A stretch of DNA of 64,000 bases from Gottfriedia acidiceleris (lineage in GTDB: Bacteria; Bacillota; Bacilli; Bacillales; Bacillaceae_G). Shown here in pieces: positions 1 to 9,235 of the stretch. Position 1 is the first letter of the stretch. Each line of letters starts with the position of its first letter. The notes below the pieces were generated by a model. The model worked only from the letters and a program-made list of their open reading frames with translations. It made no database searches and was not told the origin of the DNA. Both the position numbers and the translations under genes were made by a program. The stretch spans positions 868,001 to 932,000 of the forward strand of contig NZ_SCFN01000001.1 in the NCBI RefSeq assembly GCF_004138285.1, in the 5' to 3' direction.

Positions 1-960
1 ATCATGACAATGCTTATTATTATGGAAGAAATCAATAAAGGAAAACTCAGGTTAGATGATAAAGTAATGACAAGTGAACATGCTGCGTCAATGGGCGGAT
101 CACAAATCTTTTTAGAACCTGGCGAAGAGATGACAGTAAAAGAAATGCTAAAAGGGATTGCAATCGCATCAGGAAATGATGCATCCGTCGCAATGGCAGA
201 GAAAATTGCAGGTACAGAAGAAGCATTTGTCGCTTTAATGAATAAAAAAGTAAAACAGTTAGGATTAAAAAATACACATTTTGAAAATCCAACTGGGCTA
301 CCTGCACCTGGTCATTATTCATCGGCGTATGATATGGCAATCATGGGAAGAGAGCTTTTAAAATATCCATTAATCACAAAGTTTACTGGTACTTATGAAG
401 ATTACTTGAGAAAAGATACTGAAAAACAATTTTGGTTAGTTAATACGAATAAACTAGTTCGTTTTTATCCAGGAGCGGATGGATTGAAAACTGGATTTAC
501 TGCAGAAGCAAAATATTGTTTAACAGCTACTGCTAAGAAGAACAACATGCGAGTAGTTAGCGTGATTATGGGTGCACCAACTTCTAAAGAAAGAAATGCA
601 CAAATGACAAATTTACTTGATTATGCATTTAATCAATATCAAGTAAAGCAATTAATTAAACAAGGTGAGAATATCGAAAGGCTTAGTATTAGCAAAGGTA
701 AGTCTAAAGGTGTAAATGTTATCACAAAAAGCCCAGTTTCAGTTGTATTGAAGAAGGGTGAAGCGATGAATAAAATTACGAAAGATATTAAGCTGAACAA
801 AAATATTCAAGCACCAATTAAAAAAGGGCAAGTTGTCGGAGTTTTAGTATTAAAACAAGGTAGTAAAGTTTTATCTAAAACAGACTTGGTTGCTAATAAA
901 TCGGTAAGTAAAGCTAATTGGTACGATCTATTTAAGCGTACTGTTGGAGGATTCAACTGA
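1..960 (+). CDS. dacF: D-alanyl-D-alanine carboxypeptidase DacF, 5' end outside window
   Basis: Penicillin-binding D,D-carboxypeptidase (peptidase S11) that trims the terminal D-Ala of peptidoglycan stem peptides; DacF is the forespore enzyme that helps set spore cortex cross-linking. The frame is open from base 1. The first residues (IMTML) are those that directly follow the catalytic lysine of the SxxK motif in this family, as in the dacB product here (SITKIMT), so the signal peptide and SxxK lie just upstream. The SGN motif (IASGNDAS) and KTG motif (GLKTGFT) are present, followed by a beta-rich C-terminal domain. It lies just upstream of spoIIAA with no terminator visible between them, consistent with the known dacF-spoIIA read-through in B. 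subtilis. The upstream-neighbour order supports dacF over other S11 paralogues. Confidence 0.93.
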   Translation: MMTMLIIMEEINKGKLRLDDKVMTSEHAASMGGSQIFLEPGEEMTVKEMLKGIAIASGNDASVAMAEKIAGTEEAFVALMNKKVKQLGLKNTHFENPTGLPAPGHYSSAYDMAIMGRELLKYPLITKFTGTYEDYLRKDTEKQFWLVNTNKLVRFYPGADGLKTGFTAEAKYCLTATAKKNNMRVVSVIMGAPTSKERNAQMTNLLDYAFNQYQVKQLIKQGENIERLSISKGKSKGVNVITKSPVSVVLKKGEAMNKITKDIKLNKNIQAPIKKGQVVGVLVLKQGSKVLSKTDLVANKSVSKANWYDLFKRTVGGFN

Positions 961-1026
961 TTTTTTCCGACTAATTTCGAGTATTACTAAAAGATTTGGC
1001 GTTTTACCACTAGTTTTGTCATGCAT

Positions 1027-1056
1027 GAAGGAATTCGGTTTAGTTTTAACGAAACT
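1027..1056 (+). promoter_or_regulatory. Candidate sigma-H promoter of the spoIIA operon
   Basis: A -35-like element GAAGGAATT (1027-1035) fits the sigma-H consensus RnAGGAwWW fully. It is followed after 12 bases by AACGAAACT (1048-1056), a partial match to RnnGAATww. The spoIIA operon is a classical Spo0A/sigma-H target, so the position fits. The -10 match is imperfect, and the call rests on pattern reading only. Confidence 0.5.
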
Positions 1057-1088
1057 CTCAATAACCGTCAAATAAGGAGGTTATTGTA

Positions 1089-1439
1089 GTGAGTCTTAAT
1101 ATTGAACTTGAAGTGAAAAATGCAATCCTTTGTGTAAGACTTGCAGGGGAACTAGATCATCACACTGCTGAGGATTTACGTTTACAAGTAAATGAGGTAT
1201 TAGAGTCACGGACTATCAAACATATTTTATTAAATCTTGAGCATTTAACATTTATGGATAGTTCTGGTTTAGGTGTCATTTTAGGTAGATATAAAGTTAT
1301 TCGAAATAAAGGTGGAGAAATGGTTGTATGTTCAATTTCTCCATCAATTAAACGGTTATTTGATATGTCTGGTTTATTTAAGATTGTTCATTTAGCTGAT
1401 GATGAGTCAAATGGACTTAATGTATTGGGGGTGGCATAA
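1089..1439 (+). CDS. spoIIAA: Anti-sigma-F factor antagonist SpoIIAA
   Basis: STAS-domain anti-anti-sigma factor. Unphosphorylated SpoIIAA displaces sigma-F from SpoIIAB in the forespore; SpoIIAB phosphorylates it and SpoIIE dephosphorylates it. The 116-residue length is normal. The phosphorylation site is Ser58 in the motif MDSSGLG. The GTG start is set by a strong AAGGAGG (1074-1080) eight bases upstream. The stop overlaps the spoIIAB start (TAATG), so the partners are translationally coupled. First gene of the three-gene spoIIA operon, preceded by a sigma-H-like promoter. Confidence 0.97.
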   Translation: MSLNIELEVKNAILCVRLAGELDHHTAEDLRLQVNEVLESRTIKHILLNLEHLTFMDSSGLGVILGRYKVIRNKGGEMVVCSISPSIKRLFDMSGLFKIVHLADDESNGLNVLGVA

Positions 1440-1879
1440 TGCGAAATGAAATGAACCTTCAATTTTCCGCATTAAGTCAAAATGAATCATTTGCTCGTGT
1501 AACGGTAGCTGCATTTATTACCCAACTAGATCCTACATTAGATGAATTAACTGAAATTAAAACTGTAGTATCTGAGGCTGTTACAAATGCGATTATTCAT
1601 GGTTATGAAAATAATCCTGAAGGTATCGTATTCATTTCAGTTCTACTTGAAGATCAGACAGTAACTTTAACAATTCGAGATGAAGGGATTGGTATTGCTG
1701 ATTTAGATGAAGCAATGCAACCTTTATATACTTCAAAACCAGATTTAGAAAGATCCGGCATGGGATTTACGATAATGGAGAATTTCATGGATCAATGTGA
1801 AGTTGTGTCCACTATCAATGTTGGTACAACGATTACGGTTAAAAAGTACTTATCAAATAGCAATGTTTTAAGTAATTAA
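1439..1879 (+). CDS. spoIIAB: Anti-sigma-F factor / serine kinase SpoIIAB
   Basis: GHKL-fold kinase that binds sigma-F and holds it inactive in the predivisional cell and mother cell, and phosphorylates SpoIIAA on serine. The N-box ([12 protein letters not shown]), G1 box (DEGIGI) and G2 box (GMGFTIME) of the Bergerat ATP fold are all visible in the 146 residues. The start overlaps the spoIIAA stop by one base; sigF follows after 12 bases with a GGAG ribosome-binding site. Nothing unusual. Confidence 0.97.
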   Translation: MRNEMNLQFSALSQNESFARVTVAAFITQLDPTLDELTEIKTVVSEAVTNAIIHGYENNPEGIVFISVLLEDQTVTLTIRDEGIGIADLDEAMQPLYTSKPDLERSGMGFTIMENFMDQCEVVSTINVGTTITVKKYLSNSNVLSN

Positions 1880-1891
1880 GGAGAATCGCCT

Positions 1892-2647
1892 ATGGACGTA
1901 GAAGTCAAGCAAGATCAACCCCGTGCGCAGTTAAAGGATCATGAATTAAAAGAGTTAATTAAGCGTAGTCAGGCTGGAGATCAATTGGCTAGAGACAGCA
2001 TCGTCGGGCACAACATGAGACTGGTATGGTCAGTTGTTCAGCGCTTTATTAACCGTGGATATGAACCAGATGATTTATTTCAGATTGGTTGTATCGGATT
2101 ATTGAAATCGGTAGATAAATTTGATCTATCTTATGATGTGCGATTTTCTACATATGCTGTTCCGATGATTATCGGAGAAATCCAACGATTTATTCGAGAC
2201 GACGGAACAGTTAAAGTGAGTCGTTCATTAAAGGAAACGAATAATAAGATTCGAAAAGCAAAAGAAGAATTAAGTAAAACGCTTGGAAGAATGCCTACAA
2301 TTAACGAGATTGCTGCTCATATGGAAATTACACCAGAGGATGTTGTACTTGCACAAGAAGCTAGTAGAGCACCTTCATCAATTCATGAAACGGTGTATGA
2401 AAATGATGGTGATCCTATTACATTGTTAGATCAAATTGCTGATAACCATGAAACAAATTGGTTTGAGAAATTTGCATTAAAAGAAGCGATAAAACAACTA
2501 GATGATCGAGAGCGATTAATTGTCTATTTAAGATATTATAAAGATCAAACTCAATCAGAAGTTGCTGAACGATTAGGAATTTCTCAAGTGCAAGTTTCAA
2601 GACTAGAGAAAAAAATTCTCCAACAAATGAAAGACAAAATTAAATAA
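1892..2647 (+). CDS. sigF: Forespore RNA polymerase sigma factor SigF
   Basis: First compartment-specific sigma factor of sporulation, active only in the forespore once SpoIIAB is neutralised. At 251 residues it shows the region 2 core (YEPDDLFQIGCIGLLKSVDKF), region 3, and a region 4 helix-turn-helix near residues 220-242 (QSEVAERLGISQVQVSRLEK). Last gene of the spoIIA operon and followed by a clear terminator. The expected order and full length make the assignment secure. Confidence 0.97.
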   Translation: MDVEVKQDQPRAQLKDHELKELIKRSQAGDQLARDSIVGHNMRLVWSVVQRFINRGYEPDDLFQIGCIGLLKSVDKFDLSYDVRFSTYAVPMIIGEIQRFIRDDGTVKVSRSLKETNNKIRKAKEELSKTLGRMPTINEIAAHMEITPEDVVLAQEASRAPSSIHETVYENDGDPITLLDQIADNHETNWFEKFALKEAIKQLDDRERLIVYLRYYKDQTQSEVAERLGISQVQVSRLEKKILQQMKDKIK

Positions 2648-2663
2648 AATCCCTAAACTATTT

Positions 2664-2710
2664 AAGCTGAAGAATCGTAGTTAATACAATACGATTTTTC
2701 AGCTTTTTTA
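2664..2710 (+). terminator. Rho-independent terminator after sigF
   Basis: AAGCTGAA-AATCGTA pairs with TACGATT-TTCAGCTT across a short loop, followed by TTTTTATTTT. It closes the spoIIA operon. Confidence 0.85.
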
Positions 2711-2864
2711 TTTTGTCTTTATTTTTGAATTTTTACTGTAAGCTCCGGTTTCAAATAGAAGAAACATCTTCAAGTTCCACTATCAGATGCTTTATTTCGA
2801 AGGGGCTGATGCCTAACTTTTCCTATTTTTACATACTGAACTACTCAGATTAATCTTCATGGAC

Positions 2865-2893
2865 TTATATTTTTGGGAAGTTTTCACATACTA
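2865..2893 (+). promoter_or_regulatory. Candidate sigma-G promoter of spoVA
   Basis: CATACTA at 2887-2893 fits the sigma-G -10 consensus CATnHTA exactly. A weak -35 (TTATA, 2865-2869) sits 17 bases upstream. The spoVA operon is known to be sigma-G dependent. The -35 element is the uncertain part. The rest of 2711-2935 shows no gene. Confidence 0.4.
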
Positions 2894-2935
2894 GTTGTAA
2901 TTGAATTCATAAAGCTTTGAAACTGAGGGGAAATT

Positions 2936-3559
2936 ATGAATAAGGTGTTATATATTAAATTACTTAATCGAATCGTTGTACAAGTAGGTAAACGTGTACA
3001 TCTAGGAGAGATTGCACGATTACAAGGGATTAATGTTGATTTAACCCAAATGAAAAATATCATTGTACATGAATCTAAAAAGGAGGATGGTACACATACA
3101 GTTATTGATATTCTAGATCTTTTACCATTAATTCAAGAAATTGAACCTGATATTTCGTTTGAACTCGTTGGAGTGACAATGTGCATTATAGAACTTAAAA
3201 ATGAAGTTTCAAAGGATCGTTTTTTTCTTTTTTGTTTCGTTTGGATCTTGTTATTTACAGGTTCTTCATTAGCAATAATTTATTTCCATGAAGATGTTAG
3301 CATGCAGCAGGTTCAACAACGAATTTACTATATGATTACAGGAGAACATAATCATAAACCATTATTGTTTCAAGTACCATATTCTTTTGGACTAGGAATT
3401 GGGATGATTTTATTTTTTAATCAATGGTTTAAGACTAGATTAAACGAAGAACCGAGTCCTCTTGAAGTAGAAATGTTTCAGTATCAACGCTCAATGGATG
3501 AATACGTGTTAGTAAATGAAAATAAGAAGCCAAACAAAAGTGTAAATACTGATGATTAG
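2936..3559 (+). CDS. spoVAA: Stage V sporulation protein AA
   Basis: Component of the SpoVA complex in the spore inner membrane, required for dipicolinic acid (Ca-DPA) uptake into the forespore and release at germination. The 207 residues have a soluble N-terminal domain of about 95 residues followed by two membrane segments (about 98-120 and 140-165) and a charged tail, which is the SpoVAA layout. ATG start with GAGGGGAAAT upstream. The stop overlaps the start of spoVAB by eight bases. First gene of the seven-gene operon. Confidence 0.95.
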   Translation: MNKVLYIKLLNRIVVQVGKRVHLGEIARLQGINVDLTQMKNIIVHESKKEDGTHTVIDILDLLPLIQEIEPDISFELVGVTMCIIELKNEVSKDRFFLFCFVWILLFTGSSLAIIYFHEDVSMQQVQQRIYYMITGEHNHKPLLFQVPYSFGLGIGMILFFNQWFKTRLNEEPSPLEVEMFQYQRSMDEYVLVNENKKPNKSVNTDD

Positions 3560-3968
3560 ACAATTGTTTATAGTGTTTGTAGGTTTTTCAGGAGGTATTG
3601 CTGTTGGTACTGGTTTTGTAGCATTTTTATCGGTTATTGGGATTATTCCGAGACTAACACAGTTAACAAAAACGATTAAAAAAATTCGCGCTTATGAGTT
3701 TGCAGTTATTTTAGGAGCAATTTTTGGTTGCTGGATTAGTTTGCGAAATACCGTATTTAATTTGCCGAATATATTTTCAGTTTTTATTGGGCTATTAGCA
3801 GGTATTTTTATTGGAATGTTAGCTGCAGCCTTAACCGAAGTTTTAAACGTTTTTCCAATCTTAGCAAAACGAATTGGCATTCAAAAGAAAATTGTGTACT
3901 TATTAATGGCAATCGCACTAGGAAAAGTTTTTGGGTCGTTATTTCATTGGATTTATTTTATAGAGTAA
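3552..3968 (+). CDS. spoVAB: Stage V sporulation protein AB
   Basis: Small hydrophobic SpoVA-complex subunit with about four membrane helices over 138 residues. The sequence FSGGIAVGTGFVAFLSVIGIIPRLTQLT is typical of SpoVAB. It overlaps spoVAA by eight bases and is followed within a dozen bases by spoVAC. Its individual role in DPA movement is not established. Confidence 0.95.
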   Translation: MIRQLFIVFVGFSGGIAVGTGFVAFLSVIGIIPRLTQLTKTIKKIRAYEFAVILGAIFGCWISLRNTVFNLPNIFSVFIGLLAGIFIGMLAAALTEVLNVFPILAKRIGIQKKIVYLLMAIALGKVFGSLFHWIYFIE

Positions 3969-3980
3969 AGGATGGATGAA

Positions 3981-4433
3981 ATGAGTGGGAAATTAAAAGC
4001 TAATTATAAAGAGAATATAAAACCATACCAACCGAAAAAGCCGGTATTAAAAAATTGTATTAAAGCGTTTTTAGTTGGGGGATTTATTTGCTTTTTAGGT
4101 GAGTGTATTACGAAAATCTATATTAACTATTTTAACTTTACTGAAAAAAATGTGGGTGATCCAACAGTAGCTACACTTGTTTTAATTTCTAGCTTACTTA
4201 CAGGGTTAGGTATATATGACAAAATTGGACAATTTGCAGGTGCAGGATCTGCTGTTCCTGTAACAGGCTTTGCCAACTCTATGACGAGTGCTGCTATGGA
4301 ACATAGAAGTGAAGGTCTAGTTCTAGGGGTTGCAACAAATATGTTTAAACTAGCGGGTTGTGTAATTGTTTACGGAGTTGTTTCGGCATATATCGTTGGA
4401 ATGATTCGATACGCATTTAAAGTATTCTTTTAG
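3981..4433 (+). CDS. spoVAC: Stage V sporulation protein AC
   Basis: Membrane subunit of the DPA channel; in B. subtilis SpoVAC behaves as a mechanosensitive channel. The conserved block GIYDKIGQFAGAGSAVPVTGFANSM lies near residues 75-100. An in-frame ATG at 3972 exists, but the AAGGATGG at 3968-3975 sits at the right distance from the ATG at 3981, which gives 150 residues, so 3981 is preferred. The protein shares its core with SpoVAEB encoded two genes downstream, as expected for these related subunits. Confidence 0.95.
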   Translation: MSGKLKANYKENIKPYQPKKPVLKNCIKAFLVGGFICFLGECITKIYINYFNFTEKNVGDPTVATLVLISSLLTGLGIYDKIGQFAGAGSAVPVTGFANSMTSAAMEHRSEGLVLGVATNMFKLAGCVIVYGVVSAYIVGMIRYAFKVFF

Positions 4434-4446
4434 GAGGTGAGTACAT

Positions 4447-5454
4447 ATGGCTTTAGTCGGTAAACAAACTTGGGAGTTTCAAAATGGTGTTTATGTCCAA
4501 GCATCTGGAACCGCTGTAGGACCAAGAGAAAACTTGGGACTGTTAGCTGGCAAATTTGATTATGCTTATGAAGATCTTCATTGTAATGAAGATAATTGGG
4601 AATTAGCAGAAAGAGCATTAATGAGAAATGCAATTTCGGTTGCACTTAAAAAAGCAAACAAAACCGTTGAAGATATCGATGTATTTTTAGCAGGTGATTT
4701 ATTAAATCAAAATGTTACTGCGAACTTTATGGCAAGGGAATTGCAACTTCCTTTTTTATGTATGTTTGGAGCGTGCTCAACTTCAATGGAAACGGCTGCT
4801 CTTGGTGCACAGTTAATCGATAGTGGTTACGCAAAAATGGCGTTGGCAGCAACAAGTAGCCATAATGCTACTGCTGAAAGACAATATAGATATCCTACAG
4901 AATACGGTGGACAAAAACCAGATTCTGCAACTTTTACAGTAACTGGAGCAGGAAGTGTTCTCCTTTCAAATAAAAAAAGCAGAATAAAAGTAAAATGCGC
5001 CACAATTGGTACAGTTCAGGATTTAGGTTTGACAGATCCATTCGACATGGGTTCTGCGATGGCACCTGCAGCAGCCTATACAATCGTACAACACTTTAAG
5101 GACACAAATACAACACCTAATGATTATGATTTTATCGTAACTGGAGATCTTTCAGCTGTAGGCGCACCAATTTGTGAACAACTTGTTAGAGAAGAAGGAT
5201 ATGATATGGCAGGAAAATATAATGATTGTGGATTGCTAATCTATGATCGAGATAATCAAGAAGTTTTTGCTGGTGGAAGTGGATGTGCTTGTTCAGCGGT
5301 CGTAACATATGGTCATTTATTTCAAGAGTTAAATAAAGGTACTTATAAACGAATTTTAGTAGCGGCAACCGGCGCTCTTTTAAGCCCAACAATGATTCAA
5401 CAGAAAGAGTCAATTCCAACTATTTCACATGCTGTCGTTTTCGAAAGCTGTTAG
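4447..5454 (+). CDS. spoVAD: Stage V sporulation protein AD (DPA-binding)
   Basis: Peripheral SpoVA protein with a thiolase / beta-ketoacyl-synthase-like fold that binds dipicolinic acid. The 335 residues contain the family features [10 protein letters not shown], the [11 protein letters not shown] nucleophile-elbow-like segment near residues 118-128, and GGSGCACSA near 275. It is not a fatty-acid enzyme despite the fold. Strong AGGAGGTG ribosome-binding site with ATG at 4447, 13 bases after spoVAC. Confidence 0.96.
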   Translation: MALVGKQTWEFQNGVYVQASGTAVGPRENLGLLAGKFDYAYEDLHCNEDNWELAERALMRNAISVALKKANKTVEDIDVFLAGDLLNQNVTANFMARELQLPFLCMFGACSTSMETAALGAQLIDSGYAKMALAATSSHNATAERQYRYPTEYGGQKPDSATFTVTGAGSVLLSNKKSRIKVKCATIGTVQDLGLTDPFDMGSAMAPAAAYTIVQHFKDTNTTPNDYDFIVTGDLSAVGAPICEQLVREEGYDMAGKYNDCGLLIYDRDNQEVFAGGSGCACSAVVTYGHLFQELNKGTYKRILVAATGALLSPTMIQQKESIPTISHAVVFESC

Positions 5455-5465
5455 GAGGTGTTCAG

Positions 5466-5816
5466 ATGGATTTTGTTAATGCTTTTATAGTAGGAGGTCT
5501 AATTTGTGTAGTTGGCCAGTTATTGTTTGATTTCACAAAATTAACACCAGGTCATGTGATGTGCATATTTGTAGTAATTGGGTCAATTTTAGATGGGTTT
5601 GGCATTTACGATAAGCTAATAAAATTTGCAGGTGCAGGTGCAACCGTTCCAATTACTAGTTTTGGCCATTCTTTATTACACGGGGCGATGGCAGAAGCAA
5701 ATGACCACGGCTTCATTGGTATTGGAATGGGGATCTTTTCCCTAACTTCATCTGGAATTTCGGCAGCAATATTATTCTCATTTATAATTGCTCTTATTTT
5801 TAAGCCAAAAGGTTAA
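5466..5816 (+). CDS. spoVAEB: Stage V sporulation protein AE, subunit b
   Basis: 116-residue membrane subunit of the SpoVA channel, related to SpoVAC: both contain GIYDK-(L/I)[22 protein letters not shown] sequence. Three to four hydrophobic helices. Begins 11 bases after spoVAD with AGGAGGTG upstream. Confidence 0.94.
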   Translation: MDFVNAFIVGGLICVVGQLLFDFTKLTPGHVMCIFVVIGSILDGFGIYDKLIKFAGAGATVPITSFGHSLLHGAMAEANDHGFIGIGMGIFSLTSSGISAAILFSFIIALIFKPKG

Positions 5817-5819
5817 CTT

Positions 5820-6383
5820 ATGAAAAAGAAAAGGATCATTATCGTAACCGACGGAGATGTTTATGCACATCGGAGTATTGAGTATTTGGCAAAACAATTT
5901 GGCGGATGCACAATATCACAATCGCAAGGTAATCCCACTAAGTTCTCTGGAAAGAGAATGGTTGAAATCATAATGCAAGCACAAAAAGAACCAGTATTTG
6001 TATTGTTTGATGACAGTGGCTTTATGGGAGAAGGTCCTGGAGAAAAGGCTTTAAAATATGTAGCAAGTGATAAACATATAGAAGTTATTGCTGCACTAGC
6101 AGTAGCATCAAATACACATCATCAAGAATGGACAAAAGTCGATGTAAGTATTGATAACGAAGGAAATTTAACTGAATACGGTGTCGATAAGTATGGAGTA
6201 CCTGATATTGAAATAGGAAGAATAAATGGAGACACTGTTTATAATTTGGATCAACTAAACATCCCTTTCATTTTAGGAATTGGAGATATTGGAAAAATGG
6301 GTGGAAGAGATGATATTGAAATCGGTTCACCCATTACAAGAAAAGCAATTGAATATATCCTCGAGAGGAGTGAACTCCACTGA
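5820..6383 (+). CDS. spoVAEA: Stage V sporulation protein AE, subunit a
   Basis: Soluble SpoVA-operon protein of 187 residues. No membrane segment is visible; the N-terminal [24 protein letters not shown] and the [28 protein letters not shown]-terminus identify the family. In B. subtilis it associates with the inner-membrane surface. Starts three bases after spoVAEB. Its TGA stop (6381-6383) overlaps the probable CTG start of spoVAF. Confidence 0.93.
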   Translation: MKKKRIIIVTDGDVYAHRSIEYLAKQFGGCTISQSQGNPTKFSGKRMVEIIMQAQKEPVFVLFDDSGFMGEGPGEKALKYVASDKHIEVIAALAVASNTHHQEWTKVDVSIDNEGNLTEYGVDKYGVPDIEIGRINGDTVYNLDQLNIPFILGIGDIGKMGGRDDIEIGSPITRKAIEYILERSELH

Positions 6384-7840
6384 CTACGAAAAAAGAGCCG
6401 ACAAAACTTACAAATAAACTAGTTACAAATGCACATACAATAAGTGATCGAATCGGTTATGGAGTAAGTTTTGATGTTGGAAAACGTGTGATTTTTGTAA
6501 ATAAAGTTGAAGTTAATCTATATTATGTTAACGGATTAACGGATACAAGTTTTATTCAAAGGTTCTTAGATGACTTAATTGGGCTTGAAAAAGTCGAGAA
6601 AAATAAATCAATGTTTAAAAATATTGAGGATACGATTGTCCATCAATCAGTAGAGATTGTATTAACATTTGAAGATGTTATAAAGAAAGTATTATCTGGT
6701 TTAATTGTAGTATTAGTTGATGGAGAAGATAAAGGACTTGCAGTCGATGTAAGGAGTTATCCTGGGCGTGGTCCAACAGAACCAGACACCGAGCGAGTAG
6801 TACGTGGATCACGAGATGGTTTTACTGAGAATATTATTAATAATACAGGCCTAATTAGAAGACGTATTCGTGATGAAAATTTAAGAAATGAAATTCTTCA
6901 GGTAGGTGAAAGTTCTAAGACAGACGTTTGTTTGTCCTATATAGAAGGTTTAGCACACGCGGAACTTGTTAAAGAAGTTCGGGATCGAATTACAGGTATT
7001 CACGTTGATGGTCTTACAATGACAGATAAGAAATTAGAGGAATTTATATTAAAACAAGGATATAATCCATTTCCTTTAGTTAGATATTCGGAAAGACCTG
7101 ACGTTGTGGCAAACCACATTCTTGAAGGACATGTATGTATTATAGTGGATACATCTCCGAGCGTAATCATTACGCCTGCAACGTATTATCACCATATGCA
7201 ACATGCAGAAGAATTCAGACAAACTCCTTCAGTCGGAACATTCCTTCGATGGGTTCGTTATATGGGAATTTTTATGTCAGTCTTTTTATTACCATTTTGG
7301 TTACTATTATGTAATTATCCAGAGGTATTACCAAAATCATTAAGTTATATTGGTCCAAAAGAAACAAGTAATATTCCGATTTATTTACAACTAATTATTG
7401 CTGATATGGGGATTGAATTCCTGAGAATGGCAAGTATACATACACCAAATGCAGTTTCCACTTCGATGGGGATTATTGCAGCAGTATTGATTGGACAAGT
7501 CGCAATTGATGTAGGCCTTTTCCAACCGGAAGTAGTATTATATACGGCTGTGTCAATGATTGGATCCTATGCTACGCCTAGTTATGAGCTAGCACTTGCA
7601 AATAAATTAGCCAAATTTTTTATATTAATTTTAACTGCAATATTAGGTGTTAAAGGCTTTATGATTGGCTCGACATTATTTATACTGTTTTTAGCAAGCC
7701 TCAATACTTTAAATACACCTTATTTTTGGCCATTTATCCCATTTGATGGCAGAGCCTTCTGGCATTTAATTATCCGTACAAAAGCTAGTGAAAGTCAACA
7801 TAAAAAAGGTGGAAAAACAATCGGTGATGCTACCATTTAA
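6380..7840 (+). CDS. spoVAF: Stage V sporulation protein AF (GerA-family), probable CTG start
   Basis: Integral membrane protein related to germinant-receptor A subunits (GerAA/SpoVAF family): a hydrophilic N-terminal half, about five membrane helices from residue 280 on, and a short charged tail. The first in-frame ATG is at 6488, but upstream of it the frame encodes the conserved opening [20 protein letters not shown], so translation must begin earlier. The frame is closed by TGA at 6371-6373. The only plausible initiator after that is CTG at 6380, nine bases after AGAGGAG (6364-6370) and overlapping the spoVAEA stop as CTGA. This gives 486 residues, close to the family length. Confidence 0.93.
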   Translation: MTTKKEPTKLTNKLVTNAHTISDRIGYGVSFDVGKRVIFVNKVEVNLYYVNGLTDTSFIQRFLDDLIGLEKVEKNKSMFKNIEDTIVHQSVEIVLTFEDVIKKVLSGLIVVLVDGEDKGLAVDVRSYPGRGPTEPDTERVVRGSRDGFTENIINNTGLIRRRIRDENLRNEILQVGESSKTDVCLSYIEGLAHAELVKEVRDRITGIHVDGLTMTDKKLEEFILKQGYNPFPLVRYSERPDVVANHILEGHVCIIVDTSPSVIITPATYYHHMQHAEEFRQTPSVGTFLRWVRYMGIFMSVFLLPFWLLLCNYPEVLPKSLSYIGPKETSNIPIYLQLIIADMGIEFLRMASIHTPNAVSTSMGIIAAVLIGQVAIDVGLFQPEVVLYTAVSMIGSYATPSYELALANKLAKFFILILTAILGVKGFMIGSTLFILFLASLNTLNTPYFWPFIPFDGRAFWHLIIRTKASESQHKKGGKTIGDATI

Positions 7841-8235
7841 TCTGGTAGGTTAAGGAAAGATTCGTAATGCTGATGAAATAAAAGAGGGGGGCTGTCTTAG
7901 GAGTCAAATTAACTGACAAATAGACGCCCTAAAAAAATGTACTAGCGCTGGGGAGGTATCTCAACAGCGCTTTTCATTTGTAGTAGATAAAATCGAACTT
8001 TATTATAGAAATTAGCCAAATTTTGATCAATTTTTTTTGGAAATAGAAAAGAATTAAGCTATCCATTTAAAAGGAGCTGATATTGTACAATTTTTAACTT
8101 GTACTACCTGTACTGGTATGGGTAAGCTTTTTTTTATATGCTATATTTCATCGTTTATTTGCACAGACGGACCCCATATTTGAAGCTTTTGCTTATGCGA
8201 GGCTTAGCTCGTTTTTTTCTTAGTTGACAACTCTC
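7841..8235. other. Gene-free stretch where lysA lies in B. subtilis; IS-end-like remnant
   Basis: No gene is visible between spoVAF and ypuA. The segment 7884-7931 (GGGGGGCTGTC ... GACAAATAGACGCCCT) forms an imperfect inverted repeat and resembles the ends of some Firmicutes insertion sequences (GGGGCTGTCyyAAAAGTC type), but no transposase fragment is evident. A second perfect 7-bp inverted repeat follows at 7944-7971. The remainder is AT-rich without recognisable signals. Confidence 0.4.
7944..7978 (+). terminator. Possible terminator downstream of spoVA
   Basis: AGCGCTG (7944-7950) pairs with CAGCGCT (7965-7971) over a 14-base loop, followed by TTTTCATTT. The loop is long and the U-tract short, so it is a moderate candidate. 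Confidence 0.4.
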
Positions 8236-8289
8236 TTTTTAAAAGAAACAAACCCGGTTACTTTTTTTAGTAACCGGGTTTGTTTCTTT
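8236..8289 (-). terminator. Strong (bidirectional) terminator of ypuA
   Basis: A perfect 21-bp inverted repeat (arms 8242-8262 and 8269-8289) with a T6 loop. It touches the ypuA stop codon. On the minus strand it runs into a T-rich stretch. The arm begins AAAGAAACAAACCCGG. It could also stop transcription arriving from spoVA. Confidence 0.88.
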
Positions 8290-8290
8290 C

Positions 8291-9160
8291 TTATTTAAAG
8301 AATGAAAGAATCGCATCAAATAATGCGGAGAAGAAATCTTTAAGTTTTTGAATAAAAGATTGACCTTCTTCAGAATTTAAGTATTCTGAGATTTTATTTT
8401 TAGCTTTTGTTAATTGGTTTCCTACTTGATCCCAATTAATATTTAAATCTTTCATTTTTTCAAATAAAGACATCAAACTAGCCTTTTGATCAGCAGTTAA
8501 TGTAATACCAAGATCCTTTGCTAATCGATCAATTAAAGATTTTAATTCATCGGTTGACATGTTTGGATTTTTAGCAAGCTCTTCCTTCACTTTAGTGACA
8601 AGTTGTACAGCTTTTTCATTACCTACAGAATCACCAAGTTCGGCCGTTTTAACCATTTCTTCATTTGCTACTTTTTTAACATCATCAGGTATAACTTCAC
8701 CTGAACTTAGCTCATATGCCTTCATAATCCCAGTTAAAGCAGCAGTACCGGATACTTCAAATGGTGCAGTAATTACAATATTTGCATCCTTTAATCCAGC
8801 AGTGATTAAAGCATTTGTATACATTGAGTTAGTAACCCATGAAATATTATTTGATTGAACGACGATGCCTGTATTTTTTTCACCGATTGTAATCATAGCA
8901 GATGAAAGAGCTCGAGTACCGATTTGAGCACTAGGTACAGTACCATCTAAATATTTATGCTCCTCTTGATTCGAAACAGTCACAATTCTAGCATCAGATG
9001 GTGCACCCATTTCAGCTAATAATGCTTTCTTTTGCGTTTCAGATAAATTTTGTCCAAGAGTAACAATCGTTTCACCAGGAACAGAATCAGCAAATACCGA
9101 TAAAGGCATAGCTATTAATCCCATTGAGATGGTGAACGCTAATAACTTTCGTTTCAACAA
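8291..9160 (-). CDS. ypuA: Secreted DUF1002 protein YpuA
   Basis: Exported protein of unknown function. A classical signal peptide occupies residues 1-25 (MLKRKLLAFTISMGLIAMPLSVFA, cleavage near AFA-DS), followed by the DUF1002 region (VTLGQNLSETQKKALLAEMG ... NITWVTNSMYTNALITAGLKDA-like). The 289 residues equal the usual length. The gene neighbours ppiB, as in B. subtilis, but lysA, normally on its other side, is missing. RBS AAAGGGAG on the minus strand. Its promoter overlaps the divergent ppiB promoter. Confidence 0.9.
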   Translation of the reverse strand: MLKRKLLAFTISMGLIAMPLSVFADSVPGETIVTLGQNLSETQKKALLAEMGAPSDARIVTVSNQEEHKYLDGTVPSAQIGTRALSSAMITIGEKNTGIVVQSNNISWVTNSMYTNALITAGLKDANIVITAPFEVSGTAALTGIMKAYELSSGEVIPDDVKKVANEEMVKTAELGDSVGNEKAVQLVTKVKEELAKNPNMSTDELKSLIDRLAKDLGITLTADQKASLMSLFEKMKDLNINWDQVGNQLTKAKNKISEYLNSEEGQSFIQKLKDFFSALFDAILSFFK

Positions 9161-9207
9161 AGAGACACTCCCTTTACACTAATCCAAATTTTACATCTTA
9201 CAACACT

Positions 9208-9235
9208 ATTATAGTACTTTTAGAAAACTTGTCAT
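9208..9235 (-). promoter_or_regulatory. Sigma-A promoter of ypuA
   Basis: On the minus strand, ATGACA (9235-9230) is followed after 16 bases by a perfect TATAAT (9213-9208). Its -35 overlaps the -35 of the divergent ppiB promoter. Confidence 0.6.

Noticed and set aside
2711-2860. Copy of the dispersed intergenic repeat after sigF
   Set aside because: Slightly richer in GC and irregular, but it lacks the AGGGTGC/GCACCCT outer stem and GTGGAAATCAA end seen at 48.8 kb.
4447-5454. Beta-ketoacyl-ACP synthase / thiolase
   Set aside because: The fold resemblance is real, but position four in the spoVA operon and full-length similarity show it is SpoVAD.
8559-8858. 99-codon plus-strand frame
   Set aside because: Antisense to ypuA, which has a signal peptide, ribosome-binding site and conserved neighbourhood.
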